NCBI GenBank assembly: GCA_963816535.1
Contig: CAWFKW010000003.1
Location: 620,001 to 684,000, forward strand
Length of the DNA: 64,000 bases
Direction of reading: 5' to 3'
From: CAWFKW01 sp963816535
GTDB lineage: Bacteria > Bacteroidota > Ignavibacteria > Tepidaquicellales > OLB5
In this document: piece after piece, positions 8,604 through 16,607 of the stretch
How the letters are laid out: the number at the start of each line of letters is the position of its first letter
Position numbering within the stretch: position 1 is the stretch's first letter
Notes under the pieces: generated by a model
What the model was told of the DNA's origin: nothing
Databases searched by the model: none
What the model saw: only the letters and a program-made list of their open reading frames with translations
Made by a program: the position numbers and the translations under genes

Positions 8604-9002
8604 TCACAAATTATATCCGGGACTTATACTCTTAACAGCCTTCAGCAAATCTGTTATTAGAAATGGCTTATCGAGAAATGTAGTTATCCCGCATTTATTT
8701 GCCAAGTCCTTTGTTTTTTTGTTTCCATAAGCTGAGATCATAACAGCTTTTATGTCGCTGAATTTCTCTTTTACCAGGTTGTAAATATCAATTCCAGTCA
8801 CCCCATTGAAATTTCCAAGATTATAATCAAGTATCAGCAGGTTATAATTACTATTAATGTTATTTATCTTTTTGATCGCTTCAAATGCTGAATCAGCGCT
8901 GAACACGTGGTACCCCTCATTTTCAAGCACTTCGCAGAGTGTTTCATTCATATAAACATCGTCCTCAACAATTAATACCTGTATGTTTTTATTCTCATTC
9001 AT
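8604..9002 (-). CDS. Stand-alone response regulator receiver protein
   Basis: A 132-residue CheY-like receiver with no output domain. Seen are the acidic pocket (IVEDD, residues 11-15), the phospho-acceptor Asp59 in LLILDYNLG, the switch Ser90 in MISAYG and Lys112 in LDKPF. All residues needed for phosphorylation are present. It probably relays or drains phosphate from a histidine kinase; the obvious candidate is the divergently transcribed multi-PAS kinase at 9411. It follows the 59-residue ORF by 28 bp and precedes an outer-membrane protein, all on the same strand, under a predicted sigma-54 promoter. No Shine-Dalgarno is visible at its start. Confidence 0.93.
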   Translation of the reverse strand: MNENKNIQVLIVEDDVYMNETLCEVLENEGYHVFSADSAFEAIKKINNINSNYNLLILDYNLGNFNGVTGIDIYNLVKEKFSDIKAVMISAYGNKKTKDLANKCGITTFLDKPFLITDLLKAVKSISPGYNL

Positions 9003-9030
9003 TATTATACCATTCTTGAATTACGATTCT

Positions 9031-9210
9031 TCATGAAGCCCATTCCTTTTTGGGCGTAATCGTGGATTTGCCAGCCAGATTTTTGCTATTCCCGGAATTG
9101 GCGTTTTGGACTGCTACATTGGTTTCCAATTCTTCTTTCGTTTCATCAAAAATTTCAAACAATAACCGCAAATAACCCAGATCCTGTGAAGAAATTCTTA
9201 TTTTATTCAT
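9031..9210 (-). CDS. Small hypothetical protein (59 aa) with strong ribosome-binding site
   Basis: An ATG at 9208-9210 is preceded by a perfect GGAGG at 6 bp spacing, and the frame runs 59 codons to TGA at 9031-9033. The product begins MNKIRISSQDLGYLRLLFEI, has an acidic middle (DETKEELE) and a polar, Asn/Ser/Lys-rich tail ending KKEWAS. There is no signal peptide or membrane helix, so it is probably cytoplasmic. No family is recognised. It is the first gene after the predicted sigma-54 promoter (5' leader about 66 nt) and lies just upstream of the receiver gene. This suggests a role in, or as an output of, the same signalling system. Confidence 0.65.
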   Translation of the reverse strand: MNKIRISSQDLGYLRLLFEIFDETKEELETNVAVQNANSGNSKNLAGKSTITPKKEWAS

Positions 9211-9287
9211 TTTATGCCTCCTTTATTGTATTTATGAAAATGGCGAAATAACCAGTAATTGCTTTCTTTCTGTACACTTACAACTAA

Positions 9288-9303
9288 ACAATTTTGGCGC
9301 CAA
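9288..9303 (-). promoter_or_regulatory. Sigma-54-type -24/-12 promoter (P1)
   Basis: On the minus strand the sequence TTGGCGCCAAAATTGT matches YTGGCACGrNNNTTGCW with the required 10 bases between GG and the -12 dinucleotide (here GT, not GC). The predicted start is near 9276, 66 nt before the 59-residue ORF. A TGACAA-type palindrome lies about 82 bp upstream of that start. Confidence 0.6.
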
Positions 9304-9350
9304 ATCTTTTTGTGATTTATATTGTTAATTTATATATTAACATCTAAACC

Positions 9351-9366
9351 GTGACAATTTTGTCAC
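9351..9366. promoter_or_regulatory. Activator-site palindrome GTGACAA-TT-TTGTCAC (UAS1)
   Basis: GTGACAATTTTGTCAC is a perfect 7+7 bp inverted repeat with a 2-bp spacer, in the gap between the divergent small-protein/receiver operon and the kinase gene. Its centre is 57.5 bp from the GG of P1, as expected for an NtrC-type upstream activating site. It could also act on the kinase gene, whose ATG is 45 bp away. Related sites occur at 15413, 15883 and 19105. Confidence 0.6.
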
Positions 9367-9410
9367 AGTCTTGCATTTTTGATTAAATCTGATTTAAAAT
9401 ATACTGGACT

Positions 9411-12400
9411 ATGAAACCGGATTTAGGGAAGCTCGAAAAAAAATTGCCTTTGGAGAAATTTATTCCCCTGGCCTTTTTGATTTTTCTGCTTTTCTTCATA
9501 ATACTCAGCTTGATTACTTATCAAAATGTTGAGAAATACAAAGAGAGTGTTGTCTGGTTAAATCATACTCAAGATGTTATTAAGAAGACGCAGGGTATTA
9601 ATAACCATGTAATATTGATTCCTCTTTCCAGAAGGAATTACATTCGCACAGGGAATGTAAAATTTCTTTCTGATTTTGATGAAGTTAGAAAGAATACCTC
9701 CAACGAAATGCAGGAGCTGGAACGCCTTGTGGAAGATAACTCAGAACAGAGGGCAAATGTGTCACTGCTTGACTCTGCCATTTCAAGTTTAACCAGCATA
9801 GTCCAAAATTCGATAGACCTTTATAAAAACGAGCCTAAAGAATCTTTAAAACAACAAATCTATTCGGATTCAATTACAGATTGTCTGATCGGCGTTCAAT
9901 CGGTTTCAGAAGTAATAAACAGCAACGAAAACAGGCTGCTTTACCTCAGGGACCAGAAAGTATTGGAATCATCTTTCTACATTCAAACAATTATCATAGG
10001 CGCTGGCTCTTTTGCCTTCCTGGTAATTGGTCTCTCCCTTTTAATCTCTAACAGGCTCATAAAAAATAAAAATGCAGCTGAAAAACTTCTGCAGAAGTCA
10101 TACGATGAACTTGAAGATAAGGTTGAAATTCGAACCAAAGAACTAAAAAAAGCTAATGAAGACCTGACCAAAGAGATTGAAAACCGGCTTAAAACGGAAG
10201 ACTCTTTGCGTGAAAGTGAAAGAAGGTTCAGGCAATTAGCCGATTCAGCCCCTGTTTTGATATGGATGTCAGGCGCCGATAAACTCTGCACATATTTCAA
10301 TAAGACATGGCTGGATTTCACCGGAAGAACTATGAAGCAGGAACTTGGCAAAGGCTGGGAAGAGGGTGTTCACCCGGATGACCTGCAAAGATGTTTGGAT
10401 ATCTATTTTCTTTCATTTGACAAGAGGCAGAGCTTTGAAATGGAATTCAGGTTAAGAAATGCCGGTGGAGAATACATATGGATACTTGACAAGGGAGTAC
10501 CCAGGTATGAAGGCTCTGAGTTTTCCGGTTATATTAGATGCTGCATTAATATCCACCAGCTTAAAATGAATGAAAGGTACCTTAGAATTCAAAATGCGGT
10601 GTCAAAAACTCTCTCAGAGGCCAAAACTTTTGAGGAAGCAAGCTCGCGGGCCTTGCGGGACATATGTGAAACAGTCGGCTGGGATGTGGGAGTGCTTTGG
10701 TCCGCCGATGAATCAGATAACACGCTTTCGCAGGCCTCGCTATGGGTGAAGGATGCTCTGGCTCCAAAAGAATACTCTGAGATCTTCGATAAGTCGGTAG
10801 TCTTCAAAAAGGGCTCCGGCCTGCCGGGCATTGTTTGGAAAACCGGTAGGACGCGTTGGGTTCAGGATATACAGAAAGATGATAAATTCGGACGGCAGTA
10901 TGCCGCTTTGAGTACGGGCCTTAAATCTGCCTTTGGGGTTCCTGTTTCAAATAACGGCAACGTTATGTTGGTTATTGAATGCTTTAGCAAAGAGAGCTTG
11001 GTTCCCCACGAGGACCTTCTTATAGTTCTGGAAGCGGTCGGAAGGCAGATCGGGAACTTCCTGGAAAAGAAAAGAGCCGACCAAAAGCTAATTGAATCAA
11101 ATAATGAACTTGAAGACAGGGTAAAGGACAGAACCTCGGAACTTGCCAATACGCTCAGCAAGTTGTTAAATGAGATCTCAGAACGGGAGAAGATCCAAAA
11201 TAAACTGAAGCTTTTCGGGCACGCCATTAAAGGGGTCAAAGAATGTGTTTATATTACCGACCTGCAGAACCGAACGCTTTTTGTGAACGGTTCATTTGAA
11301 TCGACTTACGGCTATTTCGAAAATGAATTACTTGGTAAAGATATTCCGGTAATATTCGCCGATGTGGTACCTGAAAATGTGAGAGAAGATATTTTAATTC
11401 AAACATTCAGGGTTGGCTTTAGAGGAGAAATTAAGAATAGGAGAAAGGACGGTTCAGACTTTGTAGTGTATCTTTCAACATCGGTGATAAGGAATGATGA
11501 AGGCAAAGTTGAAGCGATCGTGGGCATCTGCCAGGACGTAACCGATCAAAAAAACTCTGAAGAGCTTATCAGAAAGCAATACAGCCTTTTAAGCCTGCTG
11601 AACGATATTATTCTTGTAACAAATAAGTCTTTTGATCTCAAGAATTCGATTTCATATGTCCTTAATAAAGTTTGTCAATATGCGGGATTAAATGCCGGAC
11701 ATGCTTATCTGAAAGATGAGCAGGGGGCTCTGGTATCAACTGGCATTTGGAATTATGATTTGAAAGAGAAATATTCGGAATTCAAGGAGATATCTGAGAG
11801 CCTTGAGTTATCTGAAGACCCGGGAATTGCGGGAAAAGCGCTTAGAGAAGCGAAATCGTACTGGATGAGTATTAAAGACGCCATTAATGCAAATTCAAAA
11901 AGGCAAGAGGTGGAACTAAACGCGGGTTTACTTACCGGTATATGGGTTCCCGTTATGAAACAGGTTGAAGTTATAGGAATACTTGAGTTTTTCAAAGATG
12001 ACGAATGGGAAATGGATAAAGAAATACTTGAATGCATCTCAAATATCGGGGTAGAGCTTGGCAGTCTTGTTGAAAGGAATGACGCTCTTGAAAAAATAAA
12101 ATCCAGCGAGAGGCTCTTTAAGGCGGTTTCTGAATCCGCTAATGATGCTATTATAACGCTGGATAAGCGCGGAAAGATATTCTATGTTAATAAAAGCGCC
12201 GAAAGTATTTTTGGGTATGGTTCGCATGAACTTGTTGGCAACAATCTTTCAAGAATCCTGTCGGAAGAATATGTTAAGACTTTCGGCGATGCATTTGACG
12301 TTTCAGCTTCTGATAGTAATTTCACCTTAATAGGAAAAACTATTGAGACATCAGGTATTAAGTCTGATAGCAGCCAGTTCCCTGCAGAAATATCGCTTGC

Positions 12401-13967
12401 CCGCTGGGAAATGAACGGCGAGTTTTATTTTACAGGAATGTTAAGGGATATTTCGATGAGGAAACGGATCGAAAATGAACTGATCGAAAAACAAATAATG
12501 CTCCTGCAGGCTCAGCGGATCGCTAAGCTTGGAAGCTGGGAATGGAATATTAAGAACAATAACGTTGCCTGGTCGGACGAAATGCATTCGATTTACGGAG
12601 TTGATAAGAAGACCTTTAAAGGAACCCTTGAGGCGTATCGCGAGAGAATTCATCCTGATGATCGCGATTTGGTAAAAAACATGGTGGAAAAGTGCATCCT
12701 GGATAAAGCCCCGTTCAACTATTATCACAGGATCGTTACGCCTCAGGGAGAAATAAAAATATTAAATGCTCAGGGGCAGGTGCATTTGGATGATAACGGC
12801 GAAGTTGAGGGATTATACGGAACAGCTTTGGATGTGACCGAAATAAAATCGGCCGAAGAAAAAATAAGAAAAAGCGAAAAGCAGCTTAAAGAGGCGCAGC
12901 AGATCGCCAAACTGGGCAGTTGGGAAGTGGATCTACTAACAGGCAAGAATTTATGGTCTGACGAAATGTTCAGAATATTTGATATTGAAATTTCTGAACG
13001 CGGTCTAAACTACAACGAACTGAAAGAGTTCATACACCTTGACGACATGCGGCGTTTTGATGAATTTGAGAAAAAGATCCGGGAAAATCCTCAGCAAACA
13101 GAAATTATCTTTCGTATTATCACTCCTGCTGGCCAGCTCAAATATATCTTTGCGGAGATCAGGGTCGGATTTGACGCCGATTGCGAACCTGTCAGGCTTT
13201 ACGGGAGCGTTCAGGATATAACAGAGATTAAAGTTGCGGAAGAAGAGCTTAAAGTGGCAAATATTAAATTGATAGAAGCTCAAAAGGAACTGGTCCATAA
13301 TGAAAAACTGGCAGCCCTTGGCAGGTTCTCTTCCGGTATTGCTCACGAGATAAGAAATCCCCTGGCGAACATCAGCGCACTTTCACAGCTGCTGCTCAAA
13401 GCCGAATTGGATGAAAAATCGAAAAAACATCTTAAATATGTTTTGATAAACGCTGACATTGCCAACAAAATAATCCGGGATCTCCTGAATTTTGCTTCTC
13501 CCGAAGAATTGGTTTTTGAACGCGAAAGCGTTAATGAAATTTTATATAATATACTTGAAAGCGTGAAGCCCAGATGCGCCGATAGCGGGATAGAAATAAT
13601 TGATAACATCGTTCGGGATATACACCCGGTCTACGCCGATAAGATACGGATCGAAACGGCGCTTATGAATTTCATTTCAAACGCTATTGAGGCAATGCCG
13701 GAAGGAGGGCGCCTTAATATCTCGGCGAGGGAAGATAAGATGCTCAGAAGGATATTTATTAAAATAGAAGATACAGGCGTAGGGATAACTAAGGAAAATC
13801 TTGATAAAGTATTCGAGCCTTTTTTTACAACAAAAAAAGACGGGACAGGTTTGGGGCTCGGTTTAGCGTATCAAACAATCAAGTCCCATTCGGGAACGCT
13901 TGATATCCAAAGCGTTTTAAATGAAGGAACGGTAATAAGTATTACTATTCCGTATAAGGAGGACTAA
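9411..13967 (+). CDS. CHASE3/multi-PAS/GAF sensor histidine kinase
   Basis: A 1518-residue membrane kinase. Order: TM1 (about 17-37), periplasmic CHASE3-like helical domain (about 40-180), TM2 (about 190-213), coiled coil, PAS1 (270-385), GAF1 (405-555), coiled coil, PAS2 (600-715), GAF2 (735-890), PAS3 (900-1020), two PAS_3-type domains with WSDEM and HPDD/HLDD motifs (1035-1145 and 1165-1280), HisKA with AHEIRNP (phospho-acceptor His1312) and HATPase_c (N-box near Asn1420-1424, G1 DTGVGI at 1454, FEPFFTT, G2 GTGLGLGLA). There is no receiver domain, so it is not a hybrid. PAS4 and PAS5 look like a recent internal duplication. The stop overlaps the ATG of the NtrC-type regulator by one base, with the regulator's Shine-Dalgarno (AAGGAGG) inside the kinase gene, so the two are translationally coupled and almost certainly cognate. 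The signals sensed are unknown; PAS/GAF content suggests redox, light or small-ligand input. Confidence 0.95.
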   Translation: MKPDLGKLEKKLPLEKFIPLAFLIFLLFFIILSLITYQNVEKYKESVVWLNHTQDVIKKTQGINNHVILIPLSRRNYIRTGNVKFLSDFDEVRKNTSNEMQELERLVEDNSEQRANVSLLDSAISSLTSIVQNSIDLYKNEPKESLKQQIYSDSITDCLIGVQSVSEVINSNENRLLYLRDQKVLESSFYIQTIIIGAGSFAFLVIGLSLLISNRLIKNKNAAEKLLQKSYDELEDKVEIRTKELKKANEDLTKEIENRLKTEDSLRESERRFRQLADSAPVLIWMSGADKLCTYFNKTWLDFTGRTMKQELGKGWEEGVHPDDLQRCLDIYFLSFDKRQSFEMEFRLRNAGGEYIWILDKGVPRYEGSEFSGYIRCCINIHQLKMNERYLRIQNAVSKTLSEAKTFEEASSRALRDICETVGWDVGVLWSADESDNTLSQASLWVKDALAPKEYSEIFDKSVVFKKGSGLPGIVWKTGRTRWVQDIQKDDKFGRQYAALSTGLKSAFGVPVSNNGNVMLVIECFSKESLVPHEDLLIVLEAVGRQIGNFLEKKRADQKLIESNNELEDRVKDRTSELANTLSKLLNEISEREKIQNKLKLFGHAIKGVKECVYITDLQNRTLFVNGSFESTYGYFENELLGKDIPVIFADVVPENVREDILIQTFRVGFRGEIKNRRKDGSDFVVYLSTSVIRNDEGKVEAIVGICQDVTDQKNSEELIRKQYSLLSLLNDIILVTNKSFDLKNSISYVLNKVCQYAGLNAGHAYLKDEQGALVSTGIWNYDLKEKYSEFKEISESLELSEDPGIAGKALREAKSYWMSIKDAINANSKRQEVELNAGLLTGIWVPVMKQVEVIGILEFFKDDEWEMDKEILECISNIGVELGSLVERNDALEKIKSSERLFKAVSESANDAIITLDKRGKIFYVNKSAESIFGYGSHELVGNNLSRILSEEYVKTFGDAFDVSASDSNFTLIGKTIETSGIKSDSSQFPAEISLARWEMNGEFYFTGMLRDISMRKRIENELIEKQIMLLQAQRIAKLGSWEWNIKNNNVAWSDEMHSIYGVDKKTFKGTLEAYRERIHPDDRDLVKNMVEKCILDKAPFNYYHRIVTPQGEIKILNAQGQVHLDDNGEVEGLYGTALDVTEIKSAEEKIRKSEKQLKEAQQIAKLGSWEVDLLTGKNLWSDEMFRIFDIEISERGLNYNELKEFIHLDDMRRFDEFEKKIRENPQQTEIIFRIITPAGQLKYIFAEIRVGFDADCEPVRLYGSVQDITEIKVAEEELKVANIKLIEAQKELVHNEKLAALGRFSSGIAHEIRNPLANISALSQLLLKAELDEKSKKHLKYVLINADIANKIIRDLLNFASPEELVFERESVNEILYNILESVKPRCADSGIEIIDNIVRDIHPVYADKIRIETALMNFISNAIEAMPEGGRLNISAREDKMLRRIFIKIEDTGVGITKENLDKVFEPFFTTKKDGTGLGLGLAYQTIKSHSGTLDIQSVLNEGTVISITIPYKED

Positions 13968-15319
13968 TGGAAAAAATTCTTGTAATTGACGATAATGAAT
14001 CGCTTCGTTATACATTAACGAGCGTTCTTGGAGAATCAGGGTTCGGCGCTTTTGCTGTGGATAGCGGCGCCTCAGCAATTGATGAGATCAAGATGAATCA
14101 CTATGAACTGGTTATTTGCGATATGAAGCTTCCTGGAATGGATGGGATGCAAATTCTGAAAGAAATTAAGGATGTTCGCCCGGATTTGCCCGTAATTATG
14201 CTTACTGCATTTGGAGATATTAAAACTGCTGTTGAATCGATGAAGCAGGGCGCGCAGGATTATCTGACAAAACCGTTTAACAACGAAGAAATGATACTTA
14301 CTATCAGAAAAGCGCTGGAACTCAAATATCTGAGCCAGGAAGTAAATCTTCTTAGAAAGAAAATGGATGATTCATACAGAGGCGAGGGTATTATTGGCGC
14401 CAGTAAAGTCATGAAAGAAATTCTCGAGCAGGTAAAAGTCGTCGCTCCAACAAACTTAACAGTTCTGCTTGAAGGTGAGAGCGGTACCGGCAAGGAGGTA
14501 ATTGCTAACATGATTCACAATTCAAGCGAAAGGAAAGGTAAACCATTTGTGGCTGTTGATTGCGGCGCAATTCCGGAATCCATTATAGAAAGTGAATTGT
14601 TCGGATATGAAAAAGGAGCTTTTACAGACGCAAAGTCGCAGAAACCGGGAAAATTTGAATATGCAAACGGCGGAACATTGTTTTTAGATGAGATTTCTAA
14701 TCTTTCTGATGTTAATCAAATAAAACTGTTGAGGGTAATTGAGGAACGGGTCGTTACACGGCTCGGCGGAAAAAAGCCTATTAATCTGGATATAAGAGTT
14801 GTGACCGCCTCAAATGTCAATTTGGCGGAAGCTGTAAACAGGAACAAATTCAGAGGGGACCTTTTTTATCGTCTCAATGAATTCCACATGAAACTTCCGG
14901 CTTTAAAAGACAGGCCTGACGATCTCCCGTTGTTAGTCGATCACTTTATCAGGGAAGCAAACACAGAGTTGAACAAAAACGTTGAAGCCGTGTCGGATGA
15001 AGTTTTTAACAGAATCAAACTGCACAGCTGGCCGGGAAATGTTCGCGAGCTCAGGAACGTTATCAGGAGGTCAGTCCTGTTGGCTGTTGATAATACAATA
15101 AACAGCGTATATATAAACGAAGATATAAATATTTTTAGTGAAGCTGGAATTGCCGGGGAAGTTAACGGCGCTACTTTTGAAGATTCTGCAAAGAGCGCTG
15201 AAAGAGATATAATTTTGAAAGCGTTAAAAGAATCCGGCGGTAATAAATCCAAAGCTGCAAAATTACTAAACATTAACGAAAGGACTTTCTATAGGAAGCT
15301 CAAATACCTTGGAATTTAA
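13967..15319 (+). CDS. NtrC-family sigma-54-dependent response regulator
   Basis: A 450-residue activator with three domains. The receiver (1-120) has Asp52 in LVICDMKLPGMDG and Lys102 in LTKPF. The AAA+ sigma-54 interaction domain (about 143-370) has Walker A GESGTGKE (170-177), the L1 loop GAFTDA (217-222), Walker B LFLDE (238-242) and RGDLFYRLN (296-304). The C-terminal Fis-type helix-turn-helix is at about 411-450 (NKSKAAKLLNINERTFYRKL). The L1 loop reads GAFTDA rather than the canonical GAFTGA; this threonine-preserving variant may still contact sigma-54. It is coupled to the kinase by a one-base overlap and AAGGAGG. Several sigma-54-type promoters with a common palindrome lie on both sides of the pair and are the natural candidates for its targets. 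Phosphorylated oligomers would remodel sigma-54 RNA polymerase. Confidence 0.96.
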   Translation: MEKILVIDDNESLRYTLTSVLGESGFGAFAVDSGASAIDEIKMNHYELVICDMKLPGMDGMQILKEIKDVRPDLPVIMLTAFGDIKTAVESMKQGAQDYLTKPFNNEEMILTIRKALELKYLSQEVNLLRKKMDDSYRGEGIIGASKVMKEILEQVKVVAPTNLTVLLEGESGTGKEVIANMIHNSSERKGKPFVAVDCGAIPESIIESELFGYEKGAFTDAKSQKPGKFEYANGGTLFLDEISNLSDVNQIKLLRVIEERVVTRLGGKKPINLDIRVVTASNVNLAEAVNRNKFRGDLFYRLNEFHMKLPALKDRPDDLPLLVDHFIREANTELNKNVEAVSDEVFNRIKLHSWPGNVRELRNVIRRSVLLAVDNTINSVYINEDINIFSEAGIAGEVNGATFEDSAKSAERDIILKALKESGGNKSKAAKLLNINERTFYRKLKYLGI

Positions 15320-15412
15320 CTGATGAAATAAGAAAACCTAAATACTTTACTTCCTCTACCAGGCTCTTAGAAAATCTGTCACATTGCGCTGATCCCGAGG
15401 GTGCGGCTCTTC

Positions 15413-15426
15413 TGACACATGTAACA
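15413..15426. promoter_or_regulatory. Degenerate activator site TGACAC-AT-GTAACA (UAS2)
   Basis: TGACACATGTAACA is an imperfect version of the TGACAA-N2-TTGTCA palindrome, 58.5 bp (centre) from the -24 GG of the promoter at 15476 (P2). A further TGTCA half-site occurs at 15377-15381. It is the weakest of the four sites and is supported mainly by its spacing. Confidence 0.4.
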
Positions 15427-15475
15427 TTCCTTACGTTAAAAAATATCAATTTTTCAATTTATTTATTGAATTCCT

Positions 15476-15492
15476 TTGGCGCGTAGTTTGCA
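15476..15492 (+). promoter_or_regulatory. Near-consensus sigma-54 promoter (P2)
   Basis: TTGGCGCGTAGTTTGCA matches YTGGCACGrNNNTTGCW in 15 of 17 positions, with both the -24 GG and the -12 GC and the correct 10-base gap. The predicted start is near 15503. No intact gene of normal size follows; transcription would run about 300 nt to the terminator at 15781-15824. Confidence 0.7.
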
Positions 15493-15544
15493 CGTTATCT
15501 TGTAATCTGATTTATCTTTGTTATACATCAAGCGGAGAGATATC

Positions 15545-15749
15545 ATGCCAATAACAAGTTCTGAGAATTTTCAGCGGCGTCAGAATATAACAAACAAACG
15601 CAGAGATTCACGATAATTGAATTTGAAATGGCTTCATGATAAAATGAATGAAGCGCTGAAATGAGATTTGTGACTACAATTCAGAAGATCAGAATAACTT
15701 GAAGAAAACGGAACATAATGACGGAGAAGATGCCGATGTTCTAACATAA
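15545..15749 (+). pseudogene. Decayed small gene, or small RNA, downstream of sigma-54 promoter P2
   Basis: An ATG at 15545 with an upstream GCGGAGAG ribosome-binding site opens a 23-residue frame (MPITSSENFQRRQNI...) that ends at TAA 15614. The same frame continues after that stop with LNLKWLHDKMNEALK to a TGA at 15662. The next frame then continues as EICDYNSEDQNNLKK...DADVLT to TAA 15749. Together these read like one charged protein of about 67 residues broken by one in-frame stop and one frameshift. The unit is bounded by a near-perfect sigma-54 promoter and a strong terminator, so it may still be transcribed as an RNA of about 320 nt. An alternative is a small RNA gene in which the protein-like stretches are chance. 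No family is recognised. Confidence 0.45.
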
Positions 15750-15780
15750 TTTCTTTTGACACCCAGTCATATACCCCCAT

Positions 15781-15824
15781 GGAGCCTGTTTTGATGATGA
15801 CCAAAGCAGGCTCCCCTCTTTTTT
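15781..15824 (+). terminator. Rho-independent terminator
   Basis: GGAGCCTG and CAGGCTCC form a perfect 8-bp stem that extends to about 13 bp through TTTTG/CAAAG with one G-T pair. It is followed by CCTCTTTTTT. It closes the short transcription unit started at P2. Confidence 0.9.
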
Positions 15825-15882
15825 CGAAAGGAAATCATAATTATTTAAAAGAATAGCATTCATAATCATTTGTCGGTTAGAA

Positions 15883-15896
15883 TGACAAATTTGACG
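15883..15896. promoter_or_regulatory. Activator site TGACAA-AT-TTGACG (UAS3)
   Basis: TGACAAATTTGACG matches the TGACAA-N2-TTGTCA palindrome except at two positions of the right arm. Its centre is 58.5 bp from the -24 GG of the promoter at 15946, the same spacing as UAS1 and UAS2. More GACAA half-sites follow at 15911-15930. Confidence 0.5.
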
Positions 15897-15945
15897 CAGT
15901 TTTAAGAAGAAGACAAATTTAATCGACAATTCCGCAAGGAAATTT

Positions 15946-15962
15946 TTGGCACGAGAATTGTC
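15946..15962 (+). promoter_or_regulatory. Sigma-54-type promoter (P3)
   Basis: TTGGCACGAGAATTGT carries a perfect -24 element (TTGGCACG, then A) and TTGT at -12, with 10 bases between GG and GT. The predicted start is near 15973, only about 14 nt before the ATG of the next gene. It would drive the 15987-17141 genes. Confidence 0.7.
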
Positions 15963-15986
15963 GCATGATATAAAACGCTGACCAAA

Positions 15987-16436
15987 ATGAAAAAAGCAAT
16001 TATCATATTATTAAATTTAATCCTTATAAATATGACTTATAGCCAGGCTCTAAATCAAAGCGCAGCAAATGGGAGTATGGCGCCCAAGGGTGGATCAAAA
16101 AGATTAACGATCACCGATGATTTTGAAAGGAACGGGAACTCAGAAACATTTAGCGCTGAAGTAATAAAAAAACTCGGACGAAACACATATTGGATAAAAA
16201 GCGGAGAGTTAGTTGGAGGGAATAATGAGTCAATTTTAGAGCTTGGACTATATGTGAAAAATAACGGCAAGAATATTATTAACCAGACGCCTGCCGAAAA
16301 CGGTTATATAATAGAGCTGGTGGGTTCATATCTGGATTGGCGGAATCTTTTAATCTGGATTGCCAATGAAAAGGGGCAAAAAGATTCAGATTACATCATG
16401 GTCGAGTTCGATAAGAATTTTCCGTTAATGTACTAA
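15987..16436 (+). CDS. Secreted hypothetical protein (149 aa)
   Basis: The N-terminus MKKAIIILLNLILINMTYSQA is a typical Sec signal peptide with cleavage near residue 19, so the product is periplasmic or surface-located. The mature part has no recognised domain: a polar region (GSMAPKGGSKRLTITDDF) is followed by beta-rich sequence with YWIKSGELVGG, ELGLYVKNN and DYIMVEFDKN. The length is intact with a normal stop. It is the first gene after promoter P3, with a very short predicted leader and no Shine-Dalgarno, and 26 bp ahead of a small membrane-protein ORF. It is a likely target of the neighbouring sigma-54 activator. Function unknown. Confidence 0.65.
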   Translation: MKKAIIILLNLILINMTYSQALNQSAANGSMAPKGGSKRLTITDDFERNGNSETFSAEVIKKLGRNTYWIKSGELVGGNNESILELGLYVKNNGKNIINQTPAENGYIIELVGSYLDWRNLLIWIANEKGQKDSDYIMVEFDKNFPLMY

Positions 16437-16462
16437 CAACTAATAAAAAGGAGATATTGTAA

Positions 16463-16594
16463 ATGAACATTATAAGAAATTTTTTTAATGCTATTTTTCT
16501 TGCGGTGGGGCTAGCGTACTTTTTATTCAGCACTTTTCAGTATTTCTACGGAATGAATGATTTGCTTAGTAAAATAATTCATATAATAATTTAA
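16463..16594 (+). CDS. Small membrane protein (43 aa)
   Basis: An ATG at 16463-16465 preceded by AAAAAGGAG (10 bp spacing) opens a 43-codon frame to TAA 16592-16594. The peptide starts MNIIRNFFNAIFLAVGLAYF, continues with LFSTFQYFYG and ends LLSKIIHIII. It is therefore one long hydrophobic helix flanked by polar residues and a second short hydrophobic end. It sits between a secreted protein and a beta-barrel protein with gaps of 26 and 13 bp, clearly inside the same operon. The function is unknown; small membrane proteins of this kind often modulate larger membrane partners. Confidence 0.65.
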   Translation: MNIIRNFFNAIFLAVGLAYFLFSTFQYFYGMNDLLSKIIHIII

Positions 16595-16607
16595 GAAAGA
16601 GGAGAAC

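Noticed and set aside
9411..13967. Hybrid histidine kinase
   Set aside because: The sequence ends directly after the HATPase domain; there is no receiver or Hpt domain.
15741..15929. Minus-strand open frame of 62 codons before the P3 promoter
   Set aside because: It covers the terminator and the activator palindrome, and its composition is not protein-like.
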